Part shown: positions 17,043 through 25,851 of the stretch, piece by piece | How the letters are laid out: every line of letters starts with the position of its first letter | How positions within the stretch are numbered: the first letter of the stretch is position 1 | DNA from: CAZYEI01 sp964646425 | GTDB taxonomy: Bacteria > Bacillota_I > Bacilli_A > RFN20 > JAISJY01 | Direction: 5' to 3' | DNA: 54,210 nucleotides | Assembly (NCBI GenBank): GCA_964646425.1 | Contig: CAZYEI010000004.1 | Span: 1 to 54,210, forward strand | Program-made: the position numbers and the translations under genes | Notes under the pieces: generated by a model | Database searches by the model: none | Told to the model about the DNA's origin: nothing | What the model saw: the letters and a program-made list of their open reading frames with translations, nothing else

Positions 17043-18404
17043 CTAATTTTTTAGACGTTTTTTCAATTCAGTAACAACAACAAAATAATCACTATTTTCT
17101 TTGCACATTTTATTCACTTTTTCACAAGCATTAATAACAGTAGAATGATCTCTACCACCAAATTCATTTCCGATTTCTTTTAATGGCGTGTTTAACAATT
17201 CTCTGCATAAGTACATTGCAATATGTCGAGCAACTGTGATTTTACTTGTTCTCAATTTACTAGATAATTCGTTTACTGAAATATTATAATATTCAGCAAC
17301 AGCAACTTTAATTAAATCGATATCTAAAGTTTTTTTAGATTCGCCAATACCTATGGTATTGAAAGCAACTTTTGCTAAATCAATATCGATTTTATTTGAA
17401 TTAGTAATATTAATAGCAGTAAATAATAATTTATTTAAAGCACCTTCTAATTGACGAACATCTTTAGAAAATTTTTGAGCTATAAAACTTAATACTTCTT
17501 CATCAATTTCTTCATTTAAATTTTGAATTTCAATTTTTTTCTTTAATATTTTTAAAGAAGTCTCATATTCCGGTGCTGAAATGCATACAGTTAAACCAGA
17601 TTGAAATCGAGATACTAAACGATCTTCCAATCCTTTTAATTCAAATGGTGAACGATCACTTGTAAGAATAATTTGTTTTTGAGCATTGATAAACAAATTA
17701 AAAATAGTGAAAAAGTATTCACTTACTTTTTCTCTTGTTGCTAAAAATTGAATATCGTCAATTAAAATAACATCCACACTTTTGAATTTTTCTTTTAATG
17801 CATCAAATCCTTTTTCACGAATACATCTAAAGTATTCATCGATAAATGTATCACTAGATACATAAAGAATTTTTAAATTATTATTTTTTGAACGAATATA
17901 ATTACCAACAGCATGTAATAAATGAGTTTTTCCTAAACCAGATCTTCCATAAATAAAAAGAGGATTATAAAATTTTCCAGGATTTAATGCAGCTGATAAA
18001 GAAGCGGCATGGGATTCTCTATTAGAAGGACCAATAACAAAATTCTCAAAAGTGTATTCTGGATTCAAATTGCTATTGAAATTAATTAAAGAAGATGAAT
18101 TATATTCATCTTTTGTTTCTTTTGAATCAACATTTTTATCAGTGTATTCATCAACTACACTTAATTTAAAATTTGTTTGCGTAACTTTTGAAATAGTACT
18201 TTGTACAAGATCAAATAAAGAAGCGTTAATGAATTCTTTAGAAAATGAATTATTAACTAAAACGATAGCAGTATCTTTTTCGATTGCAGCTAGTTTAGAA
18301 TCCGATAAAAAAGTGTTAAAAACCATAGAGTCATCAATACTTTCCTCTAATTTATCTAAGACATTACTCCAAATGTCTTGTAATTTTAAATTTGATAATA
18401 CCAT
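17043..18404 (-). CDS. dnaA: Chromosomal replication initiator protein DnaA
   Basis: Binds DnaA boxes and opens oriC. Domain I (about 1-85) is a helicase-interaction domain, followed by a short linker, an AAA+ domain with Walker A GRSGLGKTHLLHAV (about 153-166), Walker B ILIDDIQFL (about 214-222) and an Arg finger region (SRFQSGLTV), and the C-terminal DNA-binding domain with GGRDHSTVINACEKV (about 420-434). The 453 residues are normal. A strong Shine-Dalgarno, GGGGGAG, precedes ATG 18404. oriC lies directly upstream. Confidence 0.98.
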   Translation of the reverse strand: MVLSNLKLQDIWSNVLDKLEESIDDSMVFNTFLSDSKLAAIEKDTAIVLVNNSFSKEFINASLFDLVQSTISKVTQTNFKLSVVDEYTDKNVDSKETKDEYNSSSLINFNSNLNPEYTFENFVIGPSNRESHAASLSAALNPGKFYNPLFIYGRSGLGKTHLLHAVGNYIRSKNNNLKILYVSSDTFIDEYFRCIREKGFDALKEKFKSVDVILIDDIQFLATREKVSEYFFTIFNLFINAQKQIILTSDRSPFELKGLEDRLVSRFQSGLTVCISAPEYETSLKILKKKIEIQNLNEEIDEEVLSFIAQKFSKDVRQLEGALNKLLFTAINITNSNKIDIDLAKVAFNTIGIGESKKTLDIDLIKVAVAEYYNISVNELSSKLRTSKITVARHIAMYLCRELLNTPLKEIGNEFGGRDHSTVINACEKVNKMCKENSDYFVVVTELKKRLKN

Positions 18405-18430
18405 AATAAATCTCCCCCGAGACGATAAAC

Positions 18431-18436
18431 ATTATA
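18431..18436 (-). promoter_or_regulatory. Probable -10 box of the dnaA promoter
   Basis: TATAAT on the - strand, 27 bases before the dnaA ATG. The -35 position holds only the weak TTCCAT. DnaA boxes start 58 bases further upstream, consistent with autoregulation by DnaA. Confidence 0.5.
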
Positions 18437-18805
18437 GCATTAAATGTTTACTAATGGAAGATACAAAATTTAAAAAATAAGTTTTTCAACACTTTTTCCA
18501 CATATAAAAAATAAATATATTTAATTATAAAACGACTTATCAACATATTAATTTGTGGAAAATTTTTGTTTTTTATAAATGTTATGTGGAAAAATGTTGA
18601 TTTGTTAATAGTTTTCCACAAATAAAAAATTATCAACATCTTGAAATTGTTTTAAATACAAGGATTTTTTTAATAATTAACATCTTGAAAATAAGTATCC
18701 ACATGATGTTGAAAAGTTATTATTTTTGTGTAAAATTATATAATTTATGATTTGTTAATAAACTAAATAAGAAGAAAAAGAATTTCTTTTTGTTAATTTT
18801 CCACA
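18437..18805. other. oriC: Chromosomal replication origin (oriC) with DnaA-box cluster
   Basis: This gene-free stretch between dnaA and the thiT terminator contains perfect TTTTCCACA boxes at 18494-18502 (+), 18554-18562 (-), 18585-18593 (-), 18612-18620 (+) and 18797-18805 (+), and a variant GTATCCACA at 18695-18703 (+). Between and beside the boxes are very AT-rich tracts suitable as the unwinding element (18503-18550, 18720-18780). AACATCTTGAAA occurs twice (near 18634 and 18679) and ATGATGTTGAAAAG once, a further short repeat family. With dnaA, dnaN, rpmH and rnpA on either side this is the origin with high certainty; the unwinding site itself is inferred. Confidence 0.92.
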
Positions 18806-18809
18806 AAAA

Positions 18810-18835
18810 AAATATAGGGATTTGCCCCTATATTT
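18810..18835 (-). terminator. Terminator after thiT
   Basis: A 9- to 10-bp stem AAATATAGG / CCTATATTT is followed on the - strand by a run of eight T. It stops thiT transcription before it enters oriC. Confidence 0.85.
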
Positions 18836-19405
18836 TTAATTAATTTTATTATTGATAAAATTTGTTGGAAAACGATTATTTATAATTAATATTGTAGGAT
18901 ATAGCATTAATATTGCTATAAAAGCTAATAAGCAATCCCAACCAACATAAATTGAAAAATTAGCCCAAAAAGATGAAATAAAACTTAATTCATAAACAAT
19001 CATACCAGAAATTGAAGAACATAGAATTCTAATTATACTACATAAGATTATTGATATGCTTAACCACATAATATTTACTTGATGTTTAGCAGATTTATTA
19101 AATGATTTTTTAGTAAATAATCCTGACAAAGCAATTGAACCAAATCCTAACATATAATCGAAAATTAAGAAAATTGGATTTATTGACCAAGAATCAAATG
19201 CCATATTAATTAATGCATAAATTAGACCTATAACTATTGCACTTTTAATAGGGCCATGACGATAAGCCAATATAAATAGTGGTACCATTGTGAATGAGGC
19301 ATGACCGATTTTGATTCCTGATAAATCAAGCACTACTGCTATAGAAAGTAGTAAAGCCATTTCAATCATTTCTCTAACACTAAAAAAGCTCTTCTTTTTA
19401 TTCAT
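18836..19405 (-). CDS. thiT: Thiamine ECF transporter S-component
   Basis: Membrane substrate-binding subunit of an energy-coupling factor importer; it would work with EcfA/A'/T encoded elsewhere. The 189 residues contain about six hydrophobic helices. The N-terminal motif ALLLSIAVVLDLSGIKIG and MVPLFILAYRHGPIKSAIVIG fit ECF S-components. The thiamine specificity is inferred from the TPP riboswitch directly upstream plus length (ThiT is about 180 residues). A strong AAGGAGG lies 10 bases before ATG 19405, which I prefer over the in-frame TTG at 19411. Confidence 0.85.
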   Translation of the reverse strand: MNKKKSFFSVREMIEMALLLSIAVVLDLSGIKIGHASFTMVPLFILAYRHGPIKSAIVIGLIYALINMAFDSWSINPIFLIFDYMLGFGSIALSGLFTKKSFNKSAKHQVNIMWLSISIILCSIIRILCSSISGMIVYELSFISSFWANFSIYVGWDCLLAFIAILMLYPTILIINNRFPTNFINNKIN

Positions 19406-19429
19406 AAACAAAAAACCTCCTTATAAAAA

Positions 19430-19467
19430 ATAAAAGCCTTTTGTCTAGATAAAAGATAACAAAAAGG
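19430..19467 (-). terminator. Riboswitch-controlled terminator hairpin of thiT leader
   Basis: On the - strand CCTTTTTGT and ACAAAAGG pair around a 14-nt loop and are followed by CTTTTATTTTTT. Placed between the TPP aptamer and the Shine-Dalgarno, it is the likely expression platform. Confidence 0.7.
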
Positions 19468-19486
19468 ACATAAAAATTTTTTATAT

Positions 19487-19582
19487 TTAGTTTTCCCCTT
19501 ACGCTAGCATTACCTAGATCAAGTATGGTCGAACTTAGTAACAAAGTTCCTCTCAGCTAGATTCTTCCAGCTCCCAAAGAAT
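19487..19582 (-). ncRNA. TPP riboswitch (thi box)
   Basis: Read on the - strand, the leader has GGGAGCTGGAAG, then GCTGAGAGGAAC (the conserved CUGAGA element), then ACCATACTTGATCTAGG, TAATGCTAGCGTAAGGG. These match the pyrimidine-sensing and pyrophosphate-sensing arms of the thiamine pyrophosphate aptamer (consensus CTGAGA ... ACCTGATCTGGATAATGCCAGCGTAGGGA, by memory). The three-way helix closes with GGGAG at the 5' side and the 3' pyrimidines. It would turn thiT off when TPP is plentiful. Confidence 0.93.
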
Positions 19583-19611
19583 ATTATATAAAAAAATATT
19601 ATTAAGTTCAA
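19583..19611 (-). promoter_or_regulatory. Promoter of the thiT leader
   Basis: On the - strand TTGAAC, a 17-base spacer and TATAAT, ending directly before the riboswitch aptamer. Confidence 0.85.
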
Positions 19612-19652
19612 TAAATAATTATAAAAAATAATGTAAATTAATTAATATTCAT

Positions 19653-19681
19653 TTGACAATCTTGGCTTAAAAATATATAAT
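19653..19681 (+). promoter_or_regulatory. Promoter of rpmH
   Basis: Perfect TTGACA, a 17-base spacer and perfect TATAAT, 37 bases before the rpmH start. A strong constitutive promoter, as expected for a ribosomal protein gene. Confidence 0.9.
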
Positions 19682-19717
19682 TTATTCGCGTATAAACTTT
19701 TAATCGGAGGTGTATTT

Positions 19718-19852
19718 ATGAAAAGAACGTATCAACCAAGTAAGAGAAAGCATGTTAAAACACATGGTTTCCGTGCAAGAATGGCTACTCCAAGTGGTCG
19801 TAAAGTATTAGCAAGAAGACGCGCTAAGGGTAGAAAAGTCCTATCAGCCTAA
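19718..19852 (+). CDS. rpmH: 50S ribosomal protein L34
   Basis: A 44-residue very basic protein, MKRTYQPSKRKHVKTHGFRA at its start and RRRAKGRKVLSA at its end, an unmistakable L34. A strong Shine-Dalgarno (CGGAGGTG) precedes the ATG. It lies at the classical place, divergent from dnaA across the origin, followed by rnpA and yidC. A terminator stands between rpmH and rnpA, which would make L34 mRNA more abundant than the downstream genes. Confidence 0.98.
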   Translation: MKRTYQPSKRKHVKTHGFRARMATPSGRKVLARRRAKGRKVLSA

Positions 19853-19856
19853 CCTA

Positions 19857-19895
19857 AAAAAAGCCACTAGCACACAATAGTACTAGTGGCTTTTT
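19857..19895 (+). terminator. Terminator/attenuator between rpmH and rnpA
   Basis: A 12-bp stem AAAAGCCACTAG / CTAGTGGCTTTT followed by T. rnpA has no obvious promoter of its own in the remaining 20 bases, so partial readthrough is likely. Confidence 0.88.
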
Positions 19896-19914
19896 ATTGG
19901 AATGAAGACTTACT

Positions 19915-20271
19915 ATGAAAAAAAAATATCGTTTAAAGAAAAATAATGACTTCCAAAAAGTTATAAAGCAAAAAAAGAGTATAGCTTGTCCTACATTAAT
20001 TATTTATCATAAAAAAAATGATTTAGGTTATCCAAGGGTTGGGATATCTGTCAGTAAAAGATTAGGGGGAGCTGTTACCAGAAATAAAATAAAAAGACAA
20101 TTACGTATGATTATAGCAACCTCAATAGATTATCAAATTGGAATGGATTATATAGTAATTGTTAGAGCCCCTTTTTTAAATTTTGACTATTCAAATAATG
20201 AAAGAGATTTTAAATATTTATTAAAAAAAATAATAAAAAAAGGAGAGAAAGTAAATGGGGAAAAAATTTAA
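19915..20271 (+). CDS. rnpA: Ribonuclease P protein component
   Basis: Protein subunit of RNase P, which removes the 5' leader of tRNA precursors. At 118 residues it has the family length; RVGISVSKRLGGAVTRNKIKRQLR (about 42-65) contains the RNR-type RNA-binding signature (K-x-GxAVxRNxxKR). Very basic. The last 17 bases overlap yidC, so the two are translationally coupled. Confidence 0.97.
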   Translation: MKKKYRLKKNNDFQKVIKQKKSIACPTLIIYHKKNDLGYPRVGISVSKRLGGAVTRNKIKRQLRMIIATSIDYQIGMDYIVIVRAPFLNFDYSNNERDFKYLLKKIIKKGEKVNGEKI

Positions 20272-21583
20272 ATATTTTTTAATTCTAATCGTATTCGGTT
20301 TCTTATTTACTGCTACTGGATGTAGCACTAGTAGTTTCTGTACAGCACAGGATAAAGAAAATATTAGAAATGCATATGCAGAAAAAATTACTATAGTTAC
20401 AGTTGATTATTATGTTAATGATTATTCAGCAGAAAATAAAGTAGCAATTACAAGTGATTATACAGCTTTAATAAATGAAGAATTTATTGCAAATTTAGAA
20501 GATAATGAAATTTTATCTTTATCAAATTTAAATAAGAAATTTAATGATGAAGGATTTAGTGAAAAATTTGATGCTTTGCATAAAGTGATTGAAACACAAA
20601 TTCCAAATAGTAGTATTGACACATATATTAAAGCATATGAAAAATTAATTGAAGAAAAACAATTTTATTATAAAGATGATGAAGGAAAAGTTACAAATCC
20701 TAAAACGGTTTATTCAACAGCTCAAAAATCTTTATTTGATGCGAATCCACAAGCTTGTTTAACAAATACAAAGTTTGAAGATGTAAGTGGAGCAACAATC
20801 GAAGGAAAAACATGGGGAGATGCATGGGATGAAGGTTTATTAGAAGGTTTGTTTGTTTATCCTATTTCTTGGTTGCTATATACATTTACAAACTTAATTG
20901 GTTCTGGTGGTATTGGCCAAGTATTTGCGATTTTTATTACAACAGTATTAGTTCGTTTGTTAACTATTGCATTTTCAATTAAATCAACAATTCAATCACA
21001 AAAAATGCAACTATTACAACCAGAATTACAAAAAATTCAAGCGAAGTATGCTACAAAGCAAAACGATCCTATTGCTAAACAAAAAATGTCCCAAGAGATG
21101 ATGAAATTATATTCTAAATATGAGATTAATCCACTTAAATCATTGATTACACCATTCTTATCAATGCCTATATTCTTTGCTATGTGGGGAGCTGTAAGTA
21201 GAACAGCTATTATTAGAACAGGAAGTTTATTCGGTTTAAATATGTCTACAACATTAAATACAGGTATCTTTAGTGGAAATATCTTTGCAATTATTTTATT
21301 TATTTTAATGATTGCTGGACAATTTGTTTCGATGAAATTACCTCAATGGATAGCAAATAAAAAGGCATCTAAGAAAATTCGTTTAGAAGATCCTAGAACT
21401 AAGGATATGCCAAATCAAGGAAAAATGATGACTAATGTATTCTTAATTATGATAATATTTATGGGATTTATGCTTCCTGCTGCAATGACTGTATATTGGA
21501 TTGCGGGTTCTGTTGTTTCAATTGCCCAATCATTTATCGTTAATGCATACACAGAGCATCAAAATAAAAAAGAAGAATTTTAA
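20255..21583 (+). CDS. yidC: Membrane protein insertase YidC/OxaA, lipoprotein type
   Basis: Inserts and folds proteins in the cytoplasmic membrane, with or without SecYEG. The N-terminus is a lipoprotein signal peptide (IVFGFLFTATGC, lipid-anchored Cys at residue 23), typical of Gram-positive YidC1/SpoIIIJ. Residues about 25-180 form an unusually long extracellular segment for a Gram-positive homologue. The conserved core follows: TM1 with GIGQVFAIFITTVLVRLLT (the hydrophilic-groove Arg), the coiled-coil hairpin QLLQPELQKIQAKYA, TM with PLKSLITPFLSMPIFFAMWGAV, and TM4-5 (about 390-430). 442 residues in total, against about 260 in Bacillus; the extra length is the exported N-terminal domain. 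Confidence 0.95.
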   Translation: MGKKFKYFLILIVFGFLFTATGCSTSSFCTAQDKENIRNAYAEKITIVTVDYYVNDYSAENKVAITSDYTALINEEFIANLEDNEILSLSNLNKKFNDEGFSEKFDALHKVIETQIPNSSIDTYIKAYEKLIEEKQFYYKDDEGKVTNPKTVYSTAQKSLFDANPQACLTNTKFEDVSGATIEGKTWGDAWDEGLLEGLFVYPISWLLYTFTNLIGSGGIGQVFAIFITTVLVRLLTIAFSIKSTIQSQKMQLLQPELQKIQAKYATKQNDPIAKQKMSQEMMKLYSKYEINPLKSLITPFLSMPIFFAMWGAVSRTAIIRTGSLFGLNMSTTLNTGIFSGNIFAIILFILMIAGQFVSMKLPQWIANKKASKKIRLEDPRTKDMPNQGKMMTNVFLIMIIFMGFMLPAAMTVYWIAGSVVSIAQSFIVNAYTEHQNKKEEF

Positions 21584-21598
21584 TTAGGGGGATTTAAA

Positions 21599-22207
21599 AT
21601 GAAAAGTTATATTGCAAAAACAGTGGAAGAAGCATTGCTTAAAGCAAGTGAAGCAGAAAATATCGCTGTTGAAGAATTATGCTATGAAGTTATCGAAGAA
21701 AAAAGAGGATTATTCTCTAAAAAAGCAGAAATTGCAGTTTATGATGTAACAGATGCAATTAATTATGGAAAGAGTTATTTGTTAGCAATTATTAATAGTT
21801 ATGGTTTAAATGCTGAAATCGAAGAAAAATACGAAGATGGAATCATAAGATTAACTATTAATTCCGATCATAATTCTGTTTTAATTGGAAAAAATGGAAA
21901 GACATTACAATCCATGAATGAATTAGTTCGTATTGCGTTAAATAATAAATTTTCTAAGAGATTTAGAATTTTATTAGATATTAATGAATATAAGAACGAA
22001 AAATATAATAAACTTATTAAACTTGCAAAAAGAGTAGCAAAAGAAGTGCAACAAACACATATTAAAGTAGATTTAGATCCAATGCCTTCTGATGAGAGAA
22101 GAATTATTCATAATGCTTTAACTCGCTATAACAATATTAAAACAGATAGTGAAGGAAGCGGAAATAAGAGACATATTACTATTTCTTATATTGAAGATAA
22201 AGAATAA
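21599..22207 (+). CDS. khpB: RNA-binding protein Jag/KhpB (EloR)
   Basis: RNA-binding regulator linked to cell elongation and division in Gram-positive bacteria. Three parts are visible in 202 residues: the Jag-N domain (AKTVEEALLKASEAENIAVEE, then EEKRGLFSKKAEI), a KH domain with the GKNGKTLQSM loop (about 97-106), and an R3H domain (LDPMPSDERRIIHNAL, about 158-173). Located directly after yidC, as in most Bacillota. A GGGGGA site precedes the ATG. Confidence 0.94.
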   Translation: MKSYIAKTVEEALLKASEAENIAVEELCYEVIEEKRGLFSKKAEIAVYDVTDAINYGKSYLLAIINSYGLNAEIEEKYEDGIIRLTINSDHNSVLIGKNGKTLQSMNELVRIALNNKFSKRFRILLDINEYKNEKYNKLIKLAKRVAKEVQQTHIKVDLDPMPSDERRIIHNALTRYNNIKTDSEGSGNKRHITISYIEDKE

Positions 22208-22213
22208 GATGTT

Positions 22214-22242
22214 AAAAGAATAGAATTTAATTCTATTCTTTT
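22214..22242 (+). terminator. Terminator after khpB
   Basis: A perfect 12-bp stem AAAAGAATAGAA / TTCTATTCTTTT with a 5-base loop. It separates rnpA-yidC-khpB from mnmE. Confidence 0.8.
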
Positions 22243-22300
22243 CTTTATATTTGAGTTAAACTAAGATATAATTAAAACAATAAAAGAAGGTGAATATAGT

Positions 22301-23638
22301 ATGTTAAATGACACAATTGTAGCATTAGCAACTCCAATGATGACAAGTGCATTAGCAGTAATTCGCATTAGTGGAAAACAAGCATTTGAATTAACTAATT
22401 TAATATTTTCAAAAGATATTTATAAATTAAAAGCAAATCAAACAACCTATGGCTATTTAGTACATAAGAATGAAGTGATTGATGAAGTTATGTTAACCAT
22501 ATATAAAAATCCTAAATCATATACGGGAGAAGATATGGTGGAAATTTCTACTCATGGTAGTATGTTAATAGTAGAAAAGGTAATATCTTTGCTAATTTCT
22601 TTAGGTGCAAAGATGGCAGATCGTGGTGAGTTTACTAAAAGAGCATATTTAAATGGAAAGATAGACTTAATCCAAGCAGAATCAATTAATGATTTAATCT
22701 TTGCTACTTCATTAGAAGCTACTTCATTAGCGTTAAATGGAGTTAAAGGAAACGTTTCTAATTCGATTTTAACATTAAAGAAAGATGTTGAAGATATTAT
22801 TGCTAATGTTGAAGTTAATATCGATTATCCAGAATATTATGATATCGAAGAAGTTACTAAAGATAATTTATATCCAAAATTAAATAATCTTCATTCAAGA
22901 ATTATTGAAATTGTTAAAGATGCAAAAATCGGTATGATGATTAAAGATGGTATTAATACAGCAATTATTGGAAAGCCTAACGTTGGTAAATCAAGCTTAT
23001 TAAATGTTTTAATTGGAGAGGATAAAGCTATTGTTACAGCAATTCCTGGTACAACAAGAGATATTGTAGAAGGTAAAGTGCATTTAGATGGAATTGTTTT
23101 AAATCTGCTTGATACTGCCGGTATTCGAGAATCTAATGATATTGTTGAGAATATTGGGATTAACAAGTCAAAAGAAGTAATAGATAAAGCAGAATTAATT
23201 TTACTTGTTTTAGATTCTTCAAGAAAGATAGAAAAAGAAGATGAGGAGTTATTAGAATTAACAAAAGATAAAAAAAGAATTATTGTTTTAAATAAAAAAG
23301 ATATTAGTGATAATAAAACAGGAATTGAAGGTATTTCTATAAGTGCATATCAAAAAGATATTTCATTGCTAATTAAAGAAATAAAAGAAGTGCTTGGATT
23401 TAATGTTCAAGAATATAAAAATAAACCATTATTAACTAATACTCGCCATTTAGGATTAATGTTAAAAGTAAAAGAAAGTTTAGAAAATATGATGCGACTA
23501 ATAGATAATGAAGCTCCTTTTGATTTATTAAGTGTAGATTTAAAAGTTATTATTGATTCAATTAAGGAATTATTAGGAGAAGAAACACGTCTAGGATATG
23601 ATGATGTTATATTTTCAAAATTTTGCGTTGGAAAGTAG
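22301..23638 (+). CDS. mnmE: tRNA modification GTPase MnmE (TrmE)
   Basis: With MnmG it adds the 5-carboxymethylaminomethyl group to U34 of certain tRNAs. N-terminal folate-binding domain (TIVALATPMMTSALAVIRISG at about 5-25), helical domain, inserted G domain with GKPNVGKSSLLN (about 225-236), GTTRDIVEG and DTAGIRE (about 270-276), NKKD (about 330), and the C-terminal catalytic FCVGK (usual form FCIGK). 445 residues. mnmG does not follow here, unlike in many Bacillota. A TATAAT at 22267-22272 is a plausible -10 box. Confidence 0.97.
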   Translation: MLNDTIVALATPMMTSALAVIRISGKQAFELTNLIFSKDIYKLKANQTTYGYLVHKNEVIDEVMLTIYKNPKSYTGEDMVEISTHGSMLIVEKVISLLISLGAKMADRGEFTKRAYLNGKIDLIQAESINDLIFATSLEATSLALNGVKGNVSNSILTLKKDVEDIIANVEVNIDYPEYYDIEEVTKDNLYPKLNNLHSRIIEIVKDAKIGMMIKDGINTAIIGKPNVGKSSLLNVLIGEDKAIVTAIPGTTRDIVEGKVHLDGIVLNLLDTAGIRESNDIVENIGINKSKEVIDKAELILLVLDSSRKIEKEDEELLELTKDKKRIIVLNKKDISDNKTGIEGISISAYQKDISLLIKEIKEVLGFNVQEYKNKPLLTNTRHLGLMLKVKESLENMMRLIDNEAPFDLLSVDLKVIIDSIKELLGEETRLGYDDVIFSKFCVGK

Positions 23639-23645
23639 GATAAAT

Positions 23646-24428
23646 ATGAAGATATTTGATACGCATTGTCATATTAATTCAGAAGAATATGATGTGATTT
23701 TAGAAGAAGTAATTGCAAGAGCACACAATCAAAGTGTTACAAATATGATGGTAATAGGAACAGATGTAAAAAGTTCTTTAAAGGCAATAGAAATCGCAAA
23801 TAATCACAATGGAATATATGCAAGTATTGGTATTTTTCCTACTGATTTAGCTAAAATGGGAGAAAAAGATTTAGAAGTTTTAGAAAATATAGTCAATAAT
23901 CCAAATGTTAAAGCAATAGGAGAAGTAGGATTAGACTATCATTATGATGAAATTAATAAAGCACAGCAAAAAGAATACTTTAAATATTTTTTAAAGTTTG
24001 CTAATCAACATCATTTACCGATAATAATCCATACTAGAGATGCTGATTTAGATACGCTAACAATCTTAAAAGAAAATAAACATTTAATTCAGGATGGTGG
24101 AATTATGCATTGTTTTAGTGGTAGTAAAGAAATGGCAAAGGAATATATAAAATTAGGATTTTATATTTCTTTTGCGGGACCATTGACTTTTAAAAATGCC
24201 GAAAGAACTCGGGAAGTTGCTAAAAATATTCCACTTGATAGGATATTGGTAGAAACTGATAGCCCATATCTTACGCCAGTTCCATATCGAGGTAAAATGA
24301 ACGAACCTAAAAATACTTATTATACTTTAGAAATGATGGCCAAAATTCATGGATTAAGTATAGATGAAATGGCTGATATTACTTACAAAAATTCAATGAA
24401 AGTGTTTAAATTATATGAAAAAAATTAA
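23646..24428 (+). CDS. tatD: TatD family metal-dependent hydrolase
   Basis: Metal-dependent DNase/hydrolase of the amidohydrolase fold; in Bacillus the gene is yabD. Metal ligands are visible in FDTHCHINSEEYD (residues 3-15), GEVGLDYHYD (about 92-101), IIHTRDAD (about 125-132), MHCFSGS (about 150-156) and the ETDSPYLTPVPYRG motif (about 203-216). 260 residues. I start at ATG 23646 (AAAGTAGGATAA upstream) instead of an in-frame start at 23598 inside mnmE. Followed by rnmV and ksgA as in Bacillus. Confidence 0.95.
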   Translation: MKIFDTHCHINSEEYDVILEEVIARAHNQSVTNMMVIGTDVKSSLKAIEIANNHNGIYASIGIFPTDLAKMGEKDLEVLENIVNNPNVKAIGEVGLDYHYDEINKAQQKEYFKYFLKFANQHHLPIIIHTRDADLDTLTILKENKHLIQDGGIMHCFSGSKEMAKEYIKLGFYISFAGPLTFKNAERTREVAKNIPLDRILVETDSPYLTPVPYRGKMNEPKNTYYTLEMMAKIHGLSIDEMADITYKNSMKVFKLYEKN

Positions 24429-24951
24429 TGAAGTTATTGTAGTAGAAGGAACAAGTGATGTTCAAACATTATCTAATTTAATTGTAGCTGATTTTATTAT
24501 TACACACGGTTCTGCTATTTCTCAAGAGACATTGGATTTAATAAAAGAAACAAATAAAACTCGGGGAATTATTGTATTTACTGATCCTGATTTTCCTGGA
24601 GAAAAAATAAGAAAAACAATAGTAAATTATATTGGTGATTGTAAACACGCATTTGTAAAAGCAAAAGATGCTAAAAAGAAGCAAAAATTAGGAATTGCTG
24701 AAGCAAAAAAAGAAGCAATATTAGAGGCTTTAGAAAATGTTGTAACCTTTAGTTCTAATTCAGAAAACAATTTAACTAATATTGATTTGTATGAATTAGG
24801 CTTACTTGGTCAAGAGAATTCATTAGAAAAAAGAATTAAATTAGAAGAAATTTTAGGTATAGGACATGGAAGCGCTAAAACCTTTATCAAGAGATTAAAT
24901 ATGATAATGGTTACCAAAGAAAGCATAGTTAATTTATTAAGGGGGAATTAA
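24415..24951 (+). CDS. rnmV: Ribonuclease M5
   Basis: Toprim endonuclease that matures 5S rRNA in low-GC Gram-positives. EVIVVEGTSDVQTL (about 5-18) carries the catalytic Glu and FTDPDFPGEKIRKTI (about 59-73) the DxD-type part of Toprim; KKQKLGIAEAKKEAI fits the family insert. 178 residues is normal. The start overlaps the tatD end by 14 bases and the gene is followed by ksgA one base on. Confidence 0.95.
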   Translation: MKKINEVIVVEGTSDVQTLSNLIVADFIITHGSAISQETLDLIKETNKTRGIIVFTDPDFPGEKIRKTIVNYIGDCKHAFVKAKDAKKKQKLGIAEAKKEAILEALENVVTFSSNSENNLTNIDLYELGLLGQENSLEKRIKLEEILGIGHGSAKTFIKRLNMIMVTKESIVNLLRGN

Positions 24952-24952
24952 T

Positions 24953-25804
24953 TTGAAAACAAATATTGAAAATACTCAATCTTTGCTAAATGATTTTAAT
25001 TTATACGCAAAAAAATCGTTAGGACAAAACTTTTTAATTTCTCAAAAAATAGTGGATAAAATTATTGAAGGTGCTAACATTACTAAAGAAGATATAGTTA
25101 TTGAAATTGGACCTGGAATTGGGGCTTTAAGTGAAGAATTATGTCAAAAAGCAAAGAAAGTCTATTTATTTGAAATAGATAAAAATTTTGAATTAGCCTT
25201 AAAATCAAGATTAAAAAGTTATGATAATTATGAATTATTTATCATAGATTTTTTAAAAGTTAATTTAGAAATTTTTATTAATGACTATAAAATAAAAGAA
25301 AGAATAATTTTAGTTTCAAATTTACCTTATTATATTACTTCAAAGTTATTGTTGAAAATATTTAAATATAATAAATATTTAAAAACTGTTGTTGTAATGT
25401 TGCAAAAAGATGTAGGAGTTAAACTTATTTCTAGTGAAAATAACAAAGCAAAGAATAGTTTGTCTATCTTAATGAAAACATACTCAAATGTAAAAGAGTT
25501 ATGTGTTGTTCCGTGTGAAAATTTTATTCCTCAGCCCCATATAGATTCTCTTGTATTGAAATTTGAAATTTTAAATCAACCGAGATATACCATAGTTAAT
25601 GAAAGTAATCTAGATAAAAGATTAAATATTTTGTTTGTTCAAAGAAGAAAAACTATTGTAAAAAACTTAGCTTATATTTTAAGTGACAGAGAAAAAATTG
25701 ATTTAGTGTTAAATAAATGTAAAATTTCTCCCTTAACTAGAGTGGAACAATTAAGTGAAGAAAAAATTATTGAGCTTTGTAATACAGTTGAAGAAGTAAT
25801 TTAA
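24953..25804 (+). CDS. rsmA: 16S rRNA dimethyladenosine transferase KsgA
   Basis: Dimethylates A1518 and A1519 of 16S rRNA. KKSLGQNFLISQKIVDKI (about 19-36) and IEIGPGIGALSEEL (SAM binding, about 49-62) are the N-terminal signatures; the catalytic SNLPYYITSKLL is at about 124-135 (NLPY). 283 residues. The start codon is TTG at 24953, preceded by AAGGGGGAA; no alternative ATG is available near the conserved N-terminus. Confidence 0.96.
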   Translation: MKTNIENTQSLLNDFNLYAKKSLGQNFLISQKIVDKIIEGANITKEDIVIEIGPGIGALSEELCQKAKKVYLFEIDKNFELALKSRLKSYDNYELFIIDFLKVNLEIFINDYKIKERIILVSNLPYYITSKLLLKIFKYNKYLKTVVVMLQKDVGVKLISSENNKAKNSLSILMKTYSNVKELCVVPCENFIPQPHIDSLVLKFEILNQPRYTIVNESNLDKRLNILFVQRRKTIVKNLAYILSDREKIDLVLNKCKISPLTRVEQLSEEKIIELCNTVEEVI

Positions 25805-25851
25805 GGACAAAATCTGATATTTTTCATATATTAATTTAGTGGTGATTAACT